Shown here piece after piece: positions 21,437 through 32,030 of a stretch of DNA of 64,000 nucleotides. The notes beneath the pieces are model-generated. The model saw only the letters and a list, made by a program, of their open reading frames with translations, was not told where the DNA came from and made no database searches. A program made the position numbers and the translations under genes. The DNA comes from Diplolepis rosae (Eukaryota > Arthropoda > Insecta > Hymenoptera > Diplolepididae), in the NCBI GenBank assembly GCA_030998225.1, contig JAPYXD010000695.1, positions 4,073,001-4,137,000 on the forward strand, read 5' to 3'. Each line of letters begins with the position of its first letter. The first letter of the stretch is position 1.

Positions 21437-21809
21437 ATACTAACAGAAAACGATCTGGTCGACCAAGAAAGAAAAATCAAAGAATCGCCAAAAAAATATA
21501 TGCAATAAGTAAGGGCAATCGACAGAAATCTGCATCAGAAATTCGTGCTGAAATCAATGAAGACTTGGATTCACCAATATCGCTCACGACAGTCGAAGGC
21601 CGGCTTAAAGAAAAAGGTATGATTGGACGCATTGTTGTCAGAAAGCCACTTCTACGGACAGTAAATAAACAAAAAAGACTGAAGTTCGCTCAAGAACATG
21701 TTGACTGGACGATTGATCAGTGGAAATCAGTTTTATGGACAGACGAATCAAAATTCGAACTTTTCGGTAGCCATCGGCGTCAATATGTTCGCATGTGGGA
21801 TACTTACAC
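21437..21809 (+). pseudogene. Tc1-like transposase, middle piece
   Basis: Continues the gene begun at 15881. It reads NRKRSGRPRKKNQRIAKKI (the GRPRK linker or AT-hook), the second helix-turn-helix around SASEIRAEINEDLDSPISL and TTVEGRLKEKGMIGRI, RKPLLRTVNKQKRLKFAQEH and then WKSVLWTDESKFELFGSHRR, which holds the first catalytic Asp in the Tc1 form W-T-D-E-S-K-F. After QYVRMWDT the sequence changes into the inserted mariner derivative at about 21810, and the second and third catalytic residues are not found beyond it. Confidence 0.88.
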
Positions 21810-21811
21810 GG

Positions 21812-22370
21812 TTTGTCCGAAAAGTAATGTCAGTGAGTCGATTAAAAAAAATGTATTAAACAGATTAGCACAACACATTAAAAGGTTTTAAAATAGGCTC
21901 CTCCTGCGTCGATACATCGCTTCTTGCAAAATTTCCAGGCATCGAAGGCGTCATGGTAGGCCTTCTCCGGAATGTCCTTTAGAGCCTTGGTGCAAAGCCT
22001 CTTTGACTTTGTCAACTGTCCCGAAATGATGTCCTTTCATGGGAATTTTCAGACGTAGAAAGAAAGAGAAGTCTGGGTGAGCCACGTCATGACTGTAGGA
22101 CCGGCTGGGGAATCGTTGGCACCTTTAAATCGGCTAGAAAGTGGGTCACGAGGAAGGCGGCGTGGCTGGCGCGTTGTCGTGGTGAAGTTTCCAATTGTCC
22201 GCGTTGTCGAGCAGAAGGCGACTAACCCTTCGTTTGAGTCTCTTGAGCACTTTCGTGTTGAATTTGGTAAACAATTATCACCAAAGGCCGACTTCATCCC
22301 AATCGGTCCGTGTGTGCTCCAACGTATAGTTGTTTCACAATAGAATCACGGACATTACTTTTCGGACAAA
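21812..22370 (-). mobile_element. Deleted mariner derivative
   Basis: Terminal inverted repeats of about 30 bp, 21812-21841 and 22341-22370, share TTTGTCCGAAAAGTAATGTC and differ at a few later positions. On the minus strand, decayed C-terminal transposase sequence is readable in pieces: a YSHDVAHPDF block standing in for the third Asp motif YSPDxAPxDF, then PMKGHHFGTV and the terminal CLEILQEAMYRR-like text. At 559 bp it keeps less than half of a normal mariner. It lies inside the Tc1-like transposase gene. Confidence 0.8.
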
Positions 22371-22625
22371 AAAGATTTTCAATGAGATCCCACCAGAATT
22401 TCTATGTGTACTTTTATGCTAAAGATTGTCATAGGTACAAAGGAATAGCAAGGTATTATTTCAAACGTCAATCTGGTGTTAAATACACCCGCAAAATATA
22501 TTATCCAAGGCGGGTTATTTTAACACTAGAATTGGTGTAGCAACACCTTAGAAACATGTAAAATTTCAACAACCTCAAGTTGTTAAGACCTCTAGAAAAC
22601 TGCACGTGACATATATTACACTATA
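22371..22625. other. No feature seen
   Basis: Sequence between the deleted mariner and the next mariner. It may be the remaining 3' part of the Tc1-like element, but no coding motif or terminal repeat supports that. Confidence 0.3.
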
Positions 22626-23756
22626 AAACGTGGATCAATAAGTCCCGGGACTGACACATAGATGGCGTTGCCAACAAAAGTTCTGTATGATTGTTCATGA
22701 GTACCAACCTTCAAAAGATACCTGTCAAAATTTCATGACATTCTGATGTTTGCTCCACGAGTTACAGTGATTTAAGTGACGCTAGTCTTTATATTCTCAA
22801 AACAATGGATTCGAAACAATTTCGTGTGTTGATTTACCATTGCTTTTTGATGAAAAAAAAACACAGTGCAAGCTCAGCAATGTCTTGAAGTGCTACGGGG
22901 ACTCTGCTCCACAAAAAACAACCATTTTTCGGTGGTATGCTGAGTTTAAGCCTGGTCGTACAGACACTGAAGATGCTGAACGCTCCGGCCGGCCGAATGA
23001 GGTAGTTACACCGGAAACCATCAAAAAAGTCCACCAAATCGTTTTCGAAAACCGTAAATTAAAATTGCGTGAGATAGCTGACACCTTAAAAATATCATAC
23101 GGCAGTGTGTATGTTATTTTGCATGACCATTTGTCTATGAGGAAGCTGAAATGAACCAAATTTTTTGCGTTGGTATGTAACAATGGACGAAACTTGGATC
23201 CATCACTACACTCCGGAGTCAAAACGGTCGTCAGCCGAGTGGACTGCAGTCGGTGAGAAGCGTCCAAAGCGGCCAAAAACGCAAATGTGGGTCGGTAAGG
23301 TTATGGCCTCAGTATTTTGGGATGCTCAAGGAGTTTTGTTCATCGACTACCTTGAAAAAGATAAGACGATCAATATCGAACGTTACATTGGACAATTGAT
23401 GCGTTTGAAGAACGAAATCGATGAGAAACGGCTCCAAATGAAAAAGAAAAAGTGCTCTTTCACCAAGACAATGCCATATTCACCGGATCTGGCCCCCAGT
23501 GACTACTACCTGTTTGCAGACCTCAAAAAAATGCTCCAAGAAAAGAGATTCTACTCCTACGAGGAAGTCATCACCGAAACGAACGCTTATTTCGAGGCCA
23601 AAAATAAATCGTTCTACAAGAAAGGTATTGAAATGTTAGAGAAGCGCTAGACTGATTGTGTTGCTTTTGAAGGAGACTATGTTGATGAATAAAGTCGAGT
23701 TTTGCCAAAAAAATGTGTTTTTCCTAGTTAGTCCCGGGACTTATTGATCCACGTGT
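22626..23756 (+). mobile_element. mariner with both ends and TA duplication
   Basis: The terminal inverted repeats share ACGTGGATCAATAAGTCCCG (from 22628) and its reverse complement ending at 23754, with a continuing match to GGGACT. TA flanks both ends (22624-22625 and 23757-23758). The 1131-bp element encodes a nearly full-length transposase with a few lesions and is one of the best-preserved mariners in the window. Confidence 0.92.
22805..23695 (+). pseudogene. mariner transposase, nearly full length, broken
   Basis: ATG 22805 starts MDSKQFRVLIYHCFLM; a frameshift in a run of A at 22852-22860 separates it from CKLSNVLKCYGDSAPQK. TIFRWYAEFKPGRTDTEDAE, RSGRPNEVVTPETIKKVHQI, LKLREIADTLKISYGSVYVI and HLSMRKL complete the DNA-binding half, after which a stop and frameshift occur near 23153. 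The catalytic half reads WYVTMDETWIHHYTPES (first Asp), MASVFWDAQGVLFIDYLEKD, then a deletion of about 20 residues that removes the second Asp motif (H-Q-D-N), then YSPDLAPSDYYLFADLKKML (third Asp). EMLEKR is followed by a stop and in-frame DCVAFEGDYVDE. The spacing matches irritans-like mariners. Confidence 0.92.
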
Positions 23757-23845
23757 TAGTGTACTAACTAATTGGTATGCAAAAAAATTTTATTTTTAGA
23801 TTTTCAAATAATTTAGAATCTTTTTGTGCAAAAAGAGACGCTTCC

Positions 23846-23918
23846 AACTGTCCCGGGATTCGAGCCGGGTCTTTCGATTGCCGGTCGACTGCTCTTACCA
23901 ACTGAGCTACACAAGCGT
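23846..23918 (-). other. tRNA-like module (minus)
   Basis: The minus strand reads TAGCTCAGTTGGTAAGAGCA (an A-box-like D arm) and later GGCTCGAATCCCGG (a B-box-like T arm), with TCGACCGGCAATCGA able to form an anticodon-like stem and 7-base loop. The ends do not pair as an acceptor stem, so this is a tRNA-derived sequence with pol III promoter-like boxes and not a normal tRNA gene. Confidence 0.55.
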
Positions 23919-24051
23919 CCGACATCCCCTTCTCCACAGGAAGACCTCGTTATATATTTGAAATCTACCATAAAAATTGTAAAATTGTAAAATTATTAAA
24001 TGCCGAAACGCAATATAACGAGGCCTTCCTGTAGAGAAGGGGATATCAGTC

Positions 24052-24120
24052 GCCTGTGTAGCTCAGATGGTTAGAGCAGTCGACCGGCAATTAAATCACC
24101 CGGGCTCGAATCCCGGCATA
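24052..24120 (+). other. tRNA-like module (plus)
   Basis: Mirror copy of the module at 23846-23918: TAGCTCAGATGGTTAGAGCA, GTCGACCGGCAA and GGCTCGAATCCCGG. The anticodon-like stem is broken here (TTAAA where TCGAA stands in other copies). Confidence 0.55.
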
Positions 24121-24539
24121 GTTAAAAGCGTCTCTTTTTCCACAAAAAGACTTTAAATTATATTTAAGAATTTTAAATTGCTTTCCATGATTTAAGACTT
24201 TAAATTGTATGCGAGGATAAAGTAGACAGTGGCATTTCAATTCTACCATCAAAATTGTAAATTTATTTTTAGTGTTCCTATTTTCACGAATATTCCATTT
24301 CAAATTGGTACTCAATCCATTAGAGCTTTAAAATCCTATCTACTTAGAATAACATATGCGAAGTCTAGCATGTCATATCATGTCATAAAAAAAAATGAAA
24401 GTCGTAGTAAAGTGAAATCAGATTGATATTGGTAATAATACTCGATTCTCATATGCGTTATGTGATGAGAAATGTTGGGCGGGGTAAAGCATTGGCTGTG
24501 GTTAGATTGAAATCAGAAAAAGTAGATCCAAAAAATAAA

Positions 24540-24870
24540 CAACTTTTTTTCTTATCGCTTCTTACCAAATTTAAAAAATTATGCGATTTTGATGAATTAC
24601 AAATCACTTTTTCAAGACAAAGATTCCCTACAACTTAATCATTTCCAATTTTCGAAAATGAAAAAATTATTATCAAATTCAGCAATTTGTTTAAAAAATT
24701 TCGTTTCGGAAAATGTTTTTTTAATGGTTTCAGCCATTCAAGAATTTATTTTTAAAAATTGAAAACGGTCAAGTTGTAGAGAATCTATTCCCTGAAAAAA
24801 AGATCCGTGATTTATTAGAATCGCATCATTTTTAAAAGTTTGGCTCGAAGCGATAAGAAAATAAGTTTGG
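24540..24870. repeat. Diverged inverted repeat
   Basis: CTTATCGCTTCTTACCAAAT at 24553 and the reverse complement of CTCGAAGCGATAAG (about 24846-24859) begin two arms that also share ATGCGATT and TTCCCTACAACTT-type text. It is related in wording to the inverted repeats at 37575-38230 and 46085-46720. Confidence 0.5.
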
Positions 24871-26525
24871 GCAGAAATAAAATTTATTAATAAAATTATT
24901 TTTTTGTGTTTCAAATTTTTCCATGAAAAATAATCTTTTTTCTTTCAAATTAGCCCTTCAATAATAATATTGATATTCTTGAATGCAAAATTATCTATTT
25001 TTGCCTGAGGTCTAATTTTCGTGGGTGAAAACTACCTTAAAAGGTTTATTCTAGTTTAGGCGCTTGAAAAAAGGCTATTTTTATGAATTTATTTAGAGAT
25101 TTTTTTATATAAACTTTTTCTATATAAAAACAGCAGGTGAAAATGACTCCTCAAAAAGTAGGTATGTCTGCGCTGTTGATAAAATTATGGAGACGATGAA
25201 CCATCTAAAACAAAAAATTCAAATGGTTTTATATTCAGTATGGCACTGGCTAGGGCGCAAACCGCAATGTTGTATATATATGCATAAATAACAAAAAGGC
25301 GAACATTTTTCGAAAAAAAACTAGTTTTTTTTTCCACCGTTTGTCTCCATAAAATTATGCATATGAAAGGCCACAAGCAATATCTCGCCAAGCTCTCGAA
25401 ATCGCGAAAAACTATTGTCCGCGCACGAAAATCGTGATAAAATTTTTTTTTCAGTCATTCATAAAAACAAAAATACCGTTTTGTAGAATTTGTCACGACG
25501 AATTTTTTATCTTAATACAATTTTTATGCAACCTTAATAGTTTTTTAGATAAAAATTAAAAACTCTCAATTTTTCGTCATCAAAAATGATCGAAAATCAG
25601 TTTTAGCAAAACATAAATTGCTATTACTCGGTCAATTTTCGACGAAATCGTTTGTTTTTTTCATCATTAGACGTGGAATACTTCAGCGGAGCCAATGTAT
25701 TGAATAAAATATGTCGGAACATTTTTCTTTAAATAATATTTTAATGTCAATAAAAAACCATGTTTTTGTGGTTGTTCCGGTAGAAAGTCTCTAATAAATT
25801 TTCGATTTCGGAAAACTTCCAGCTACAAAGTTGTTTCTTACTGTCAGAGGGAGTTTTCTGGAAACTTCCAGAAATATTTGTTTTTTACAGTTAAAAATGC
25901 GTAAGACGGCAGAGCGACTTTCGAAATACATCGCTGCAAAATCCGCAATAATAAACAAATATTTCTGGAAATTTCCAGAAAACTCCCTCTGACAGTAAGA
26001 AACAACTTTGTAGCTGGAAGTTTTCCGAAATCGAAAATTTATTAGAGACTTTCTACCGGAACAACCACAAAAACATGGTTTTTTATTGACATTAAAATAT
26101 TATTTAAAGAAAAATGTTACGACATATTTAGTTTAATACATTGGCTCCGCTGAAGTATTCCACGTCTAATGATGAAAAAAACAAACGATTTCGTCGAAAA
26201 TTGACCGAGTAATAGCAATTTATGTTTTGCTAAAACTGATTTTCGATCATTTTTGATGACGAAAAATTGAGAGTTTTTAATTTTTATCTAAAAAACTATT
26301 AAGGTTGCATAAAAATTGTATTAAGATAAAAAATTCGTCGTGACAAATTCTACAAAACGGTATTTTTGTTTTTATGAATGACTGAAAAAAAAATTTTATC
26401 ACGATTTTCGTGCGCGGACAATAGTTTTTCGCGATTTCGAGAGCTTGGCGAGTTATTGCTGGTGGCCCTTCATATATATCCAAAATTGCGGTTTGCGCCC
26501 TGGCCAGTGTCATACTGAATCTAAA

Positions 26526-26668
26526 ACTATAGTGTAGACTCGTTTATTGCATGGCGCGAGACGCTATTTGGGCGACAACCAATTCAGTGCTTGCTCTGAA
26601 AGCCAACCTTACTGATAGTTGCAGTGGTGGGGGCACCTCTCGTCTTGCAATAAACGAGTCTTGACTGT
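26526..26668. mobile_element. Small MITE in the palindrome's right arm
   Basis: Ends read AGACTCGTTTATTGCAT (26536-26552) and its reverse complement (26645-26661), with a weaker match to AGTGT/ACAGT outside. It is absent from the corresponding place in the left arm (about 25228), which serves as an empty site. Confidence 0.75.
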
Positions 26669-26728
26669 ATTTGAATTTTTTTGTTTTAAATGGTCCGTCT
26701 CCAAGATGTCATCAACAGCGCAGACATA

Positions 26729-26985
26729 CACTGGAACTCCGATAACATAAGCTCTGAAGATACGAGCATTTTAACCCCAACGGAGTTAGCGGAATTTTTC
26801 CCCTTCTACCCCCACCCTATTCGAGAGAAAGGCGTATGCAAATGCGCGCGTGCCAGTAGTAGGCCTGTGTACGTTCTTATGCATTACCCCTGAAATCTAA
26901 ACGTTTCAGAAATGGGGGCCCCTTACTCTCTCGTATCTTTGGAGTTACCGATCCTCGAGCTTCTCGTATTCTTGGAGATCGAGTG
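26729..26985. mobile_element. Insertion in the palindrome's right arm
   Basis: The left arm has an unbroken GTAGGTATGTCTGCGC (25158-25173), whereas the right arm has 257 extra bases between GCGCAGACATAC and CTACTTTTTGAGG. The insert starts ACACTGGAACTCC and ends, in reverse complement, ACACTCGATCTCC, with TA at both junctions. It carries a 67-codon open frame (26690-26893, plus) that starts outside it and has no motif. It may be another TA-target element with CACT-type ends. Confidence 0.55.
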
Positions 26986-27049
26986 TACCTACTTTTTGAG
27001 GAGTCACGTTAACCTTCTGTTTTTATATAGAAAAAATTTATAAAAAAAT

Positions 27050-28314
27050 GTTTTCAACTAGAATGACTCCCTAAGTTATGAAATTATTTAATTTATTTAT
27101 ATCATTATAATATCAAAAATGAATGCCAAATGATTAAACAGATATAGAAGATTGAGTCCTTGAGTGATCAGAAACCATCTCTGTAGAGTAAATTACTATA
27201 CATTCCTTTTTAGAATTCAAGGCGTCAATGTCGTAAAAGTTACATATTGCTTTCATCAGAAATTTCATAAATATTTGAGTTACTCATAAAAAATTTGAGC
27301 GAGAATTCTGGAACCTTTTTTAATAATTTCATTTGATAAAGTAGACTTTCCTTTGAAATTATTCAGTGGTAGTAAATTTTGATACAGTTTGAAGTATTTA
27401 ATGAATGTAAATATATGTATTACATTCAGGAAATAGTAAAAATATTTTAAAAATTATTGTAGTATTTTCTTCAACCATAAGCGATAAAAATTTCTAAAAG
27501 TAATTAGGAATCATAATTTTTCAACCCTTTCACTGTCATTGACACATTTATGGGTAAAAAAAGGTGGCCTCACTATTGCTTTATGAGACATATATAGGCC
27601 CATTAAAAAAAATTATCATTTTGGAACTTTTCTCAGATTATTATGGAGGTAAATTTACATAGACTATTAGCAACGTATAAAAAAAATTGATAGATTTTTT
27701 CTTGATACTAATAAAGTTAAAATTCAGAAAAACATACTTCACTTGTTACATTACTGAAATTCTATGTAAATTTCATTTTGAAATGTGTCGAGAAAAGTTA
27801 AAAAAATATTCATTATTTAAAAAATTATTCAAAATTTTAAAAGCTTTGAATTTTTGCTTTATTTTGCAATATTTTCGTTAATAATAGACTAAAACATTTC
27901 GTTTTGGGGTCATCAAATGCAGAATTTTGTATCCTTCTATATTATTCTGCGAAAAAAATACAATGTAAGGTATTTTATAAATTAGAAGCTTTTATGTGAA
28001 TAGTTAAGAATAAGTGCCTGGCGACTTTTGCATAGCAGTATATATGTAAAAAATAATTTTCGTTTTAATTCTGTTCATAAATTCCCACTCTCAGCCAAAT
28101 ATATGAAATTATTTTTCTCACGTTTCAAAAATGTTTAAGAATTCCGACTGCTATATTGGATCCGCCATTTTGAATTTTTAAAATCGTAATTTATCTTAAT
28201 GTGAATAATGTGGAATGCGAGAAAAGCGATATATCGGAGTTGCAAATCCAATTTCGCAAAACATCGATATTGTCTTTCATGATACCAGACAAACAAATGG
28301 ATCCAATAAGAATA
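27050..28314. other. No feature seen
   Basis: Very AT-rich, no recognisable gene or repeat. Confidence 0.4.
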
Positions 28315-29757
28315 TTTTTACATTCTCATCATGGATGAGAAGGTATTGGTTTTATGTGAAAAATGACTTTCGAAATTTTCATCAAATCTTTACGTTTTGA
28401 GACCCCCTGAGTCAGAAAAAATGGTTTTTACGAGTGTCTGTCTGTCTGTCTGTCTGTAGGTCGTGTGCGGCATAACTCTCGATAGAATTATCAAATTGAA
28501 TTGAGCTTTGGTACACTTTATCGGAGCCGAAAAAGTAAGGACAAGTTCGTTAACCAGCGACATCCAATCAAAATTGAGGGATTGAGCACTACTTTTGTGT
28601 TTTTGAAAATAATTTTTTGAAAAAATCAAAAAATTCAATACTGGTTTTTGATAGTGCTCATAAATCTCTAATAATTATCCTGATAACATTTTTTGATTAA
28701 ATCAAAATTAGAAATGTTACAGCATATTCAAATTCGAAAAAAGTCAATATCAAAATTCCATTTTCCAGTTAAATTATACGAGATACGAAAAAACGTTATG
28801 ATACAATATTATTTTCTACATAAAGACCTACAAATTTGAATTGTAACATTTTTTCATAAGATGCATATTTTTCTTTTTAATTAAAAAAAAAACTATTGAA
28901 AATCCAAAATTCAATTTTTTAACAATAATATTCAAAATACGAAAAAAACGTAAGAATACAAAGTCTGTCGTTTCAAAAAGATCTACAAATTTTGTCTCAC
29001 ACAGTTTCTGATAAAACATATATTTTTCGTTTCAATTCCAAAAAATACGATTAAAATTCAAAAATTCCATTTTTTAGACAAAATATGTGAGATGCAAAAA
29101 AAACGTTTAGATGGAAAATTGTTTGCCTAAATGAGGTCTACAAATTCTCATTAAGCCATTTCGGGACAGGATTTATATTTTATGTTTTGATTTTTAATAT
29201 TAAAAAAATTCGATTTTTTCACCAAAATATGTGACATACGAAATAAGCGTTGTTCTGCAAAATCGTTTCCTTAAATAAAGTCTACGATTGTTTTTCATTT
29301 TTGAGAGATTTGGAAGATAATAAATTATTTTAATCATGTAATTTATTAAAAAGTTACTGAAATGTATACAGAAAATCGAGCGCGAAGCGCGAGCGCCATG
29401 ATGAGAATGTGTTCCTTAAGGCTGATAGAGCCTTAAGTAAATTGAATTTCCTGTTTCACTTAAATTCAAAAAGAAATTGAGTGACTTTGAGAAAATGTGT
29501 AATTCACATCATCTGTAATATTATTATAAAATTATGGTTTGAGCTTCAGTATAAAATTATAATAAATAAACTTGAATGTATGTGAAGAGCACAAGACCGA
29601 GCGCGAAGCGCGACGTTCAAAAATTCCGGAGCGCGCAGCGTGACGATCGAGAATTACGGAGCGCGAAGCGCGACGATCAAATCGCGCGCCCTAGGCGCGC
29701 TCAAACTTGCGAGCGAAGCGCGCCATGAGAATGTGCCCGCTAAGCGGGCAGATTTTT
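28315..29757 (+). mobile_element. HINE/DINE-1-like non-autonomous Helentron, longest copy
   Basis: The 5' end region has ACATTCTCATCATGGATGAG (28320) after a T run. The 3' end has the inverse word ATGAGAATGT (29725-29734), a perfect hairpin GCCCGC-TAA-GCGGGC (29735-29749) and then AGATTTTTT. Between them are a TGTC microsatellite (28435-28456), GGTCGTGTGCGGCATAACTC, and a 3' third with several GAGCGCGAAGCGCGA words (29373-29390, 29597-29720). Subterminal inverted repeats, an internal GTCT-type microsatellite and a 3' terminal hairpin are the combination described for HINE/DINE-1 elements, so I assign it there by structure. No Rep/helicase gene is present. Other copies: 33858-33924, 35705-36525, 38795-39560 and 52595-53800. 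Confidence 0.68.
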
Positions 29758-30779
29758 TATTACCATTTTATCGTAATTTTTTGTTAATTTCAGGATATTA
29801 TAACTATACACAATTTAGTGAAAAAAATCAATGTCTCTTATTTGAAAATTTCATGAGAAATGCTGTTCTACTCGAATATTTTATCTTTGGCAAAGGTTTC
29901 GGGTTGAAACTCAATCCAAGCGAATCAAAGTTATTCCGAGTCATTCCGAACTAATCCGAAAATCGTTTTAAAGATATATCCAATTCACTTTGATTTAATT
30001 CGAATGAATCCAAAGCAAGTTTTTAATCCGAATAAATGCAATCTCGGATTCATTCGGATTGATTCAGATTGAAGATTCGGTTTAGATCATTCCGAGCTCA
30101 GATTTAATCTGATTAAAAACTTGTTTCAGATTCATTTGGATTTATCATTAACCGATATGGATCAAGATAGACTTTAAATATTTTTTGGTTTTATAACATA
30201 TTAGAAAAAAACTTACCAGTCTCTAGTACCACCGGAAACCACCGGATTACGTATTTTCAATTGTAAAAGATGAGGACCCAAGGATTTTCTCCGACTTTCA
30301 CGTCCAATGTTTTACTAAAAAAAAGTCGAATTAGATATTAATTTAAAACTTAAGATATTTATGAAAGAAAGAGATACTGAATATTTTACATCAATAATAA
30401 TTAATGAAGGTAATACAAAAATTTATTTTAAATAAAATCTTATTGGGGACGCTATAAAGGTTGATTTATAAATATAGACACATTCTATTGGAACTTACTA
30501 TTTAATCAACATTTTTTAGATCACAAGCGGCTGCAGGATTCTATAGAAATTCCTGGCCAGAAACTTTTAATGGCTGGCTGAAATTCCTGCGAAACAGCAA
30601 AGCTATGTCACAAAATATTTTAGTTAAATTGTAGAATAAAAGAATTCGCAGTCTATCCGGGGATAAAATAAAAGTTAAACTTCATTATTGAAACCGATTG
30701 TTTATCACGTCATAAAATATGCTTGACTCAAATAAAATTTATTCATATCAAGTATTTTTCTTTCAATTAAATACCCAGT
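29758..30779. repeat. AATCCGA-rich stretch, then featureless DNA
   Basis: From 29908 to about 30170 the words AATCCGA, TCGGATT and GATTCAGATT recur many times in both orientations (for example TCGGATTCATTCGGATTGAT at 30043). The rest, 30170-30779, is AT-rich with nothing recognised. Similar text is at 39640-40144 and, briefly, at 31-52. Confidence 0.5.
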
Positions 30780-31685
30780 TAATAGTATATTACGTGCCTA
30801 GGCGCACAAAGAGGCTTATTGCGTGACGAGCGACAATGCTCGCAGGAGATCGAAGCCGAGGCGCGATCAGTCCTGCGAGCATTGTCGTGAGTCTCGTAAT
30901 TTCCCGAATTGTGTGCATTGACAAGTATTCTATTTTATGTGACTTCGGTGCGTATACGAGTTTTTATGCGTACACTCGAATCTAATCTAGTATTACACTT
31001 GATAGGTCACGACTAGTCCCGGACATTTTGATTTTATCGATCTTGTGTAGTAGTAGCGTGTTGTAATAGAGCATGCGCAGTTCAAATGTACAAAGTTTTG
31101 TCAGTAGGGTGCTAACGCTGTACGAAGAAGAAAAAGAAGAATAAGAAGAAGATTCTGCTCCGCTGTAAGACTATATGGAATGTTGTGTATTCCGTTACAG
31201 AGCAATATAATGTAAAAATTGAACTGCGCATGCGCATATAGTCTTACAGCGGAGCAAAATCTTCTTCTTCTTCGTACATCGTTAGCACCCTACTGACAAA
31301 CCTTGTACATTTGAACTGCGCATGCTCTATTACAACACGCTACTACTACACAAGATCGATAAAATCAAAATGGCCGGGACTAGTTGAGAAATATCAAGTG
31401 TAATGACTAGCGCCGCAAACAACAACAATACTAGATTAGATTCGAATGTACGCATAAAAACTCGTATCCGCACCGAAGTCACATTAAATAGAATACGTGC
31501 CAATGCACACAATTCGGAAAATTACGAGACTCGCGACAATGCTCGCAGGACTGATCGCGCCTCGGCTTTGTCTCGGCTTTGCCTCAACTACACCTCGACT
31601 ACGCCTTGGCTTCGATCTCCTGCGAGCATTGTCGCTCGTCACGCAATAACCTTCATTCTGCGCCTAGGCACGTAATATACTATTA
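30780..31685. mobile_element. Palindrome, 906 bp
   Basis: The ends TAATAGTATATTACGTGCCT (30780) and AGGCACGTAATATACTATTA (ending 31685) are exact inverse copies. The arms share GTGACGAGCGACAATGCTCG, TTTTTATGCGTACACTCGAA, GATCTTGTGTAGTAGTAGCG and GAGCATGCGCAGTTCAAATG. They meet near 31200 at GTAAGACTATATGGAATGTT. Each arm contains an AAG/CTT trinucleotide run next to the centre. No coding motif is present. Confidence 0.82.
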
Positions 31686-32030
31686 TGTGACTTTGTTGCG
31701 TATACAAGTTTTTATGCGTACACTCGAATCTAATCTAGTATAGTAGTTGTTTGCGGCGGTAGTCATAGCACTTGATATTTCGCGACTAGTCCGGGCCATT
31801 TTGATTTTATCGATCTTGTGTAGTAGTAGCGTGTTGTATTAGAGCATGCGCAGTTCAAATGTACAAGGCTTTGTCAGAAGGGTGCTAACGCTGTACGAAG
31901 AAGAAGAAGAAGAATAAGAAGAAGAAGAATAAGAAGAAGATTGAGCTCCGCTGTATAGCTATAGGCGCATGCGCAGTTCAATTTTTACATTTCATTCCTC
32001 TGTAGCGCAATACACAACATTGCGCTACTC
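31683..32030. repeat. Third arm of the 30.8-kb palindrome
   Basis: A further arm copy starts at TTATGTGACTTTGTTGCG and repeats, in the same orientation as the first arm, the CGTACACTCGAATCTAATCT, AGTAGTAGCGTGTTG and GCATGCGCAGTTCAAATGTA text, ending with a longer AAGAAGAAGAATAAG tract. It keeps GTAGTTGTTTGCGGCGGTAG, which the first arm has lost and the second arm keeps, so it cannot be a simple duplicate of the first arm. Confidence 0.75.

Larger units (their letters stand above)
15440..22620 (+). mobile_element. Tc1-like transposon split by two later insertions
   Basis: The 5' end is CAGTCGGAAAGTATTAGAAC at 15440, preceded by TA (15438-15439), a typical Tc1-group end. The transposase frame starts at 15881. 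It is cut at 16040 by the 5.4-kb LTR retrotransposon and resumes at 21437 in the same frame after the 6-bp duplication. At about 21810 a deleted mariner interrupts it again. No 3' terminal repeat is found in 22371-22620, so the right boundary is only an outer limit. Confidence 0.75.
23790..24190. repeat. Palindromic element with two inverted tRNA-like modules
   Basis: The left half contains AAAAAGAGACGCTTCCAACT, then a tRNA-like module on the minus strand, then ATCCCCTTCTCCACAGGAAG. The right half repeats these in reverse order and complement (CTTCCTGTAGAGAAGGGGAT, module, AAAGCGTCTCTTTTT). The text after the right half (GAATTTTAAATTGCTTTCCA at 24169) recurs after the related copy near 46870. 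A third relative lies at 41690-41830. Confidence 0.8.
25100..27049. mobile_element. Long palindrome with nested insertions
   Basis: Two arms of about 790 bp mirror each other around a 64-bp spacer (25887-25950). The inner 500 bp of each arm differ at only a handful of positions by eye, for example TCTGGAAACTTCCAGAAATATTTG against its mirror with one change. Outer landmarks are ACTGGCTAGGGCGCAAACCGC (25240) against GCGGTTTGCGCCCTGGCCAGT (26492), and TATGTCTGCGCTGTTGAT (25163) against ATCAACAGCGCAGACATA (26710). The right arm carries a small MITE (26526-26668) and a 257-bp insertion (26729-26985). The left arm carries about 85 extra bases (25282-25365). No protein is encoded. Very similar arms imply recent origin or gene conversion. 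Confidence 0.85.

Noticed and set aside
23846..24120. Functional tRNA gene pair
   Set aside because: A-box and B-box-like arms are present but the acceptor stems do not pair, the anticodon-like stem is broken in one copy, and the same arrangement recurs as a palindromic repeat.
26690..26893. 67-codon frame near the MITE as a host gene
   Set aside because: It spans the junction between palindrome arm and a 257-bp insertion, so it is a chance fusion without a motif.
28434..28460. TGTC microsatellite as a stand-alone simple repeat or CRISPR-like array
   Set aside because: The same run recurs at 35770-35795 with the same flanks, so it is an internal part of the HINE-like element. No repeat-spacer structure exists in the window.
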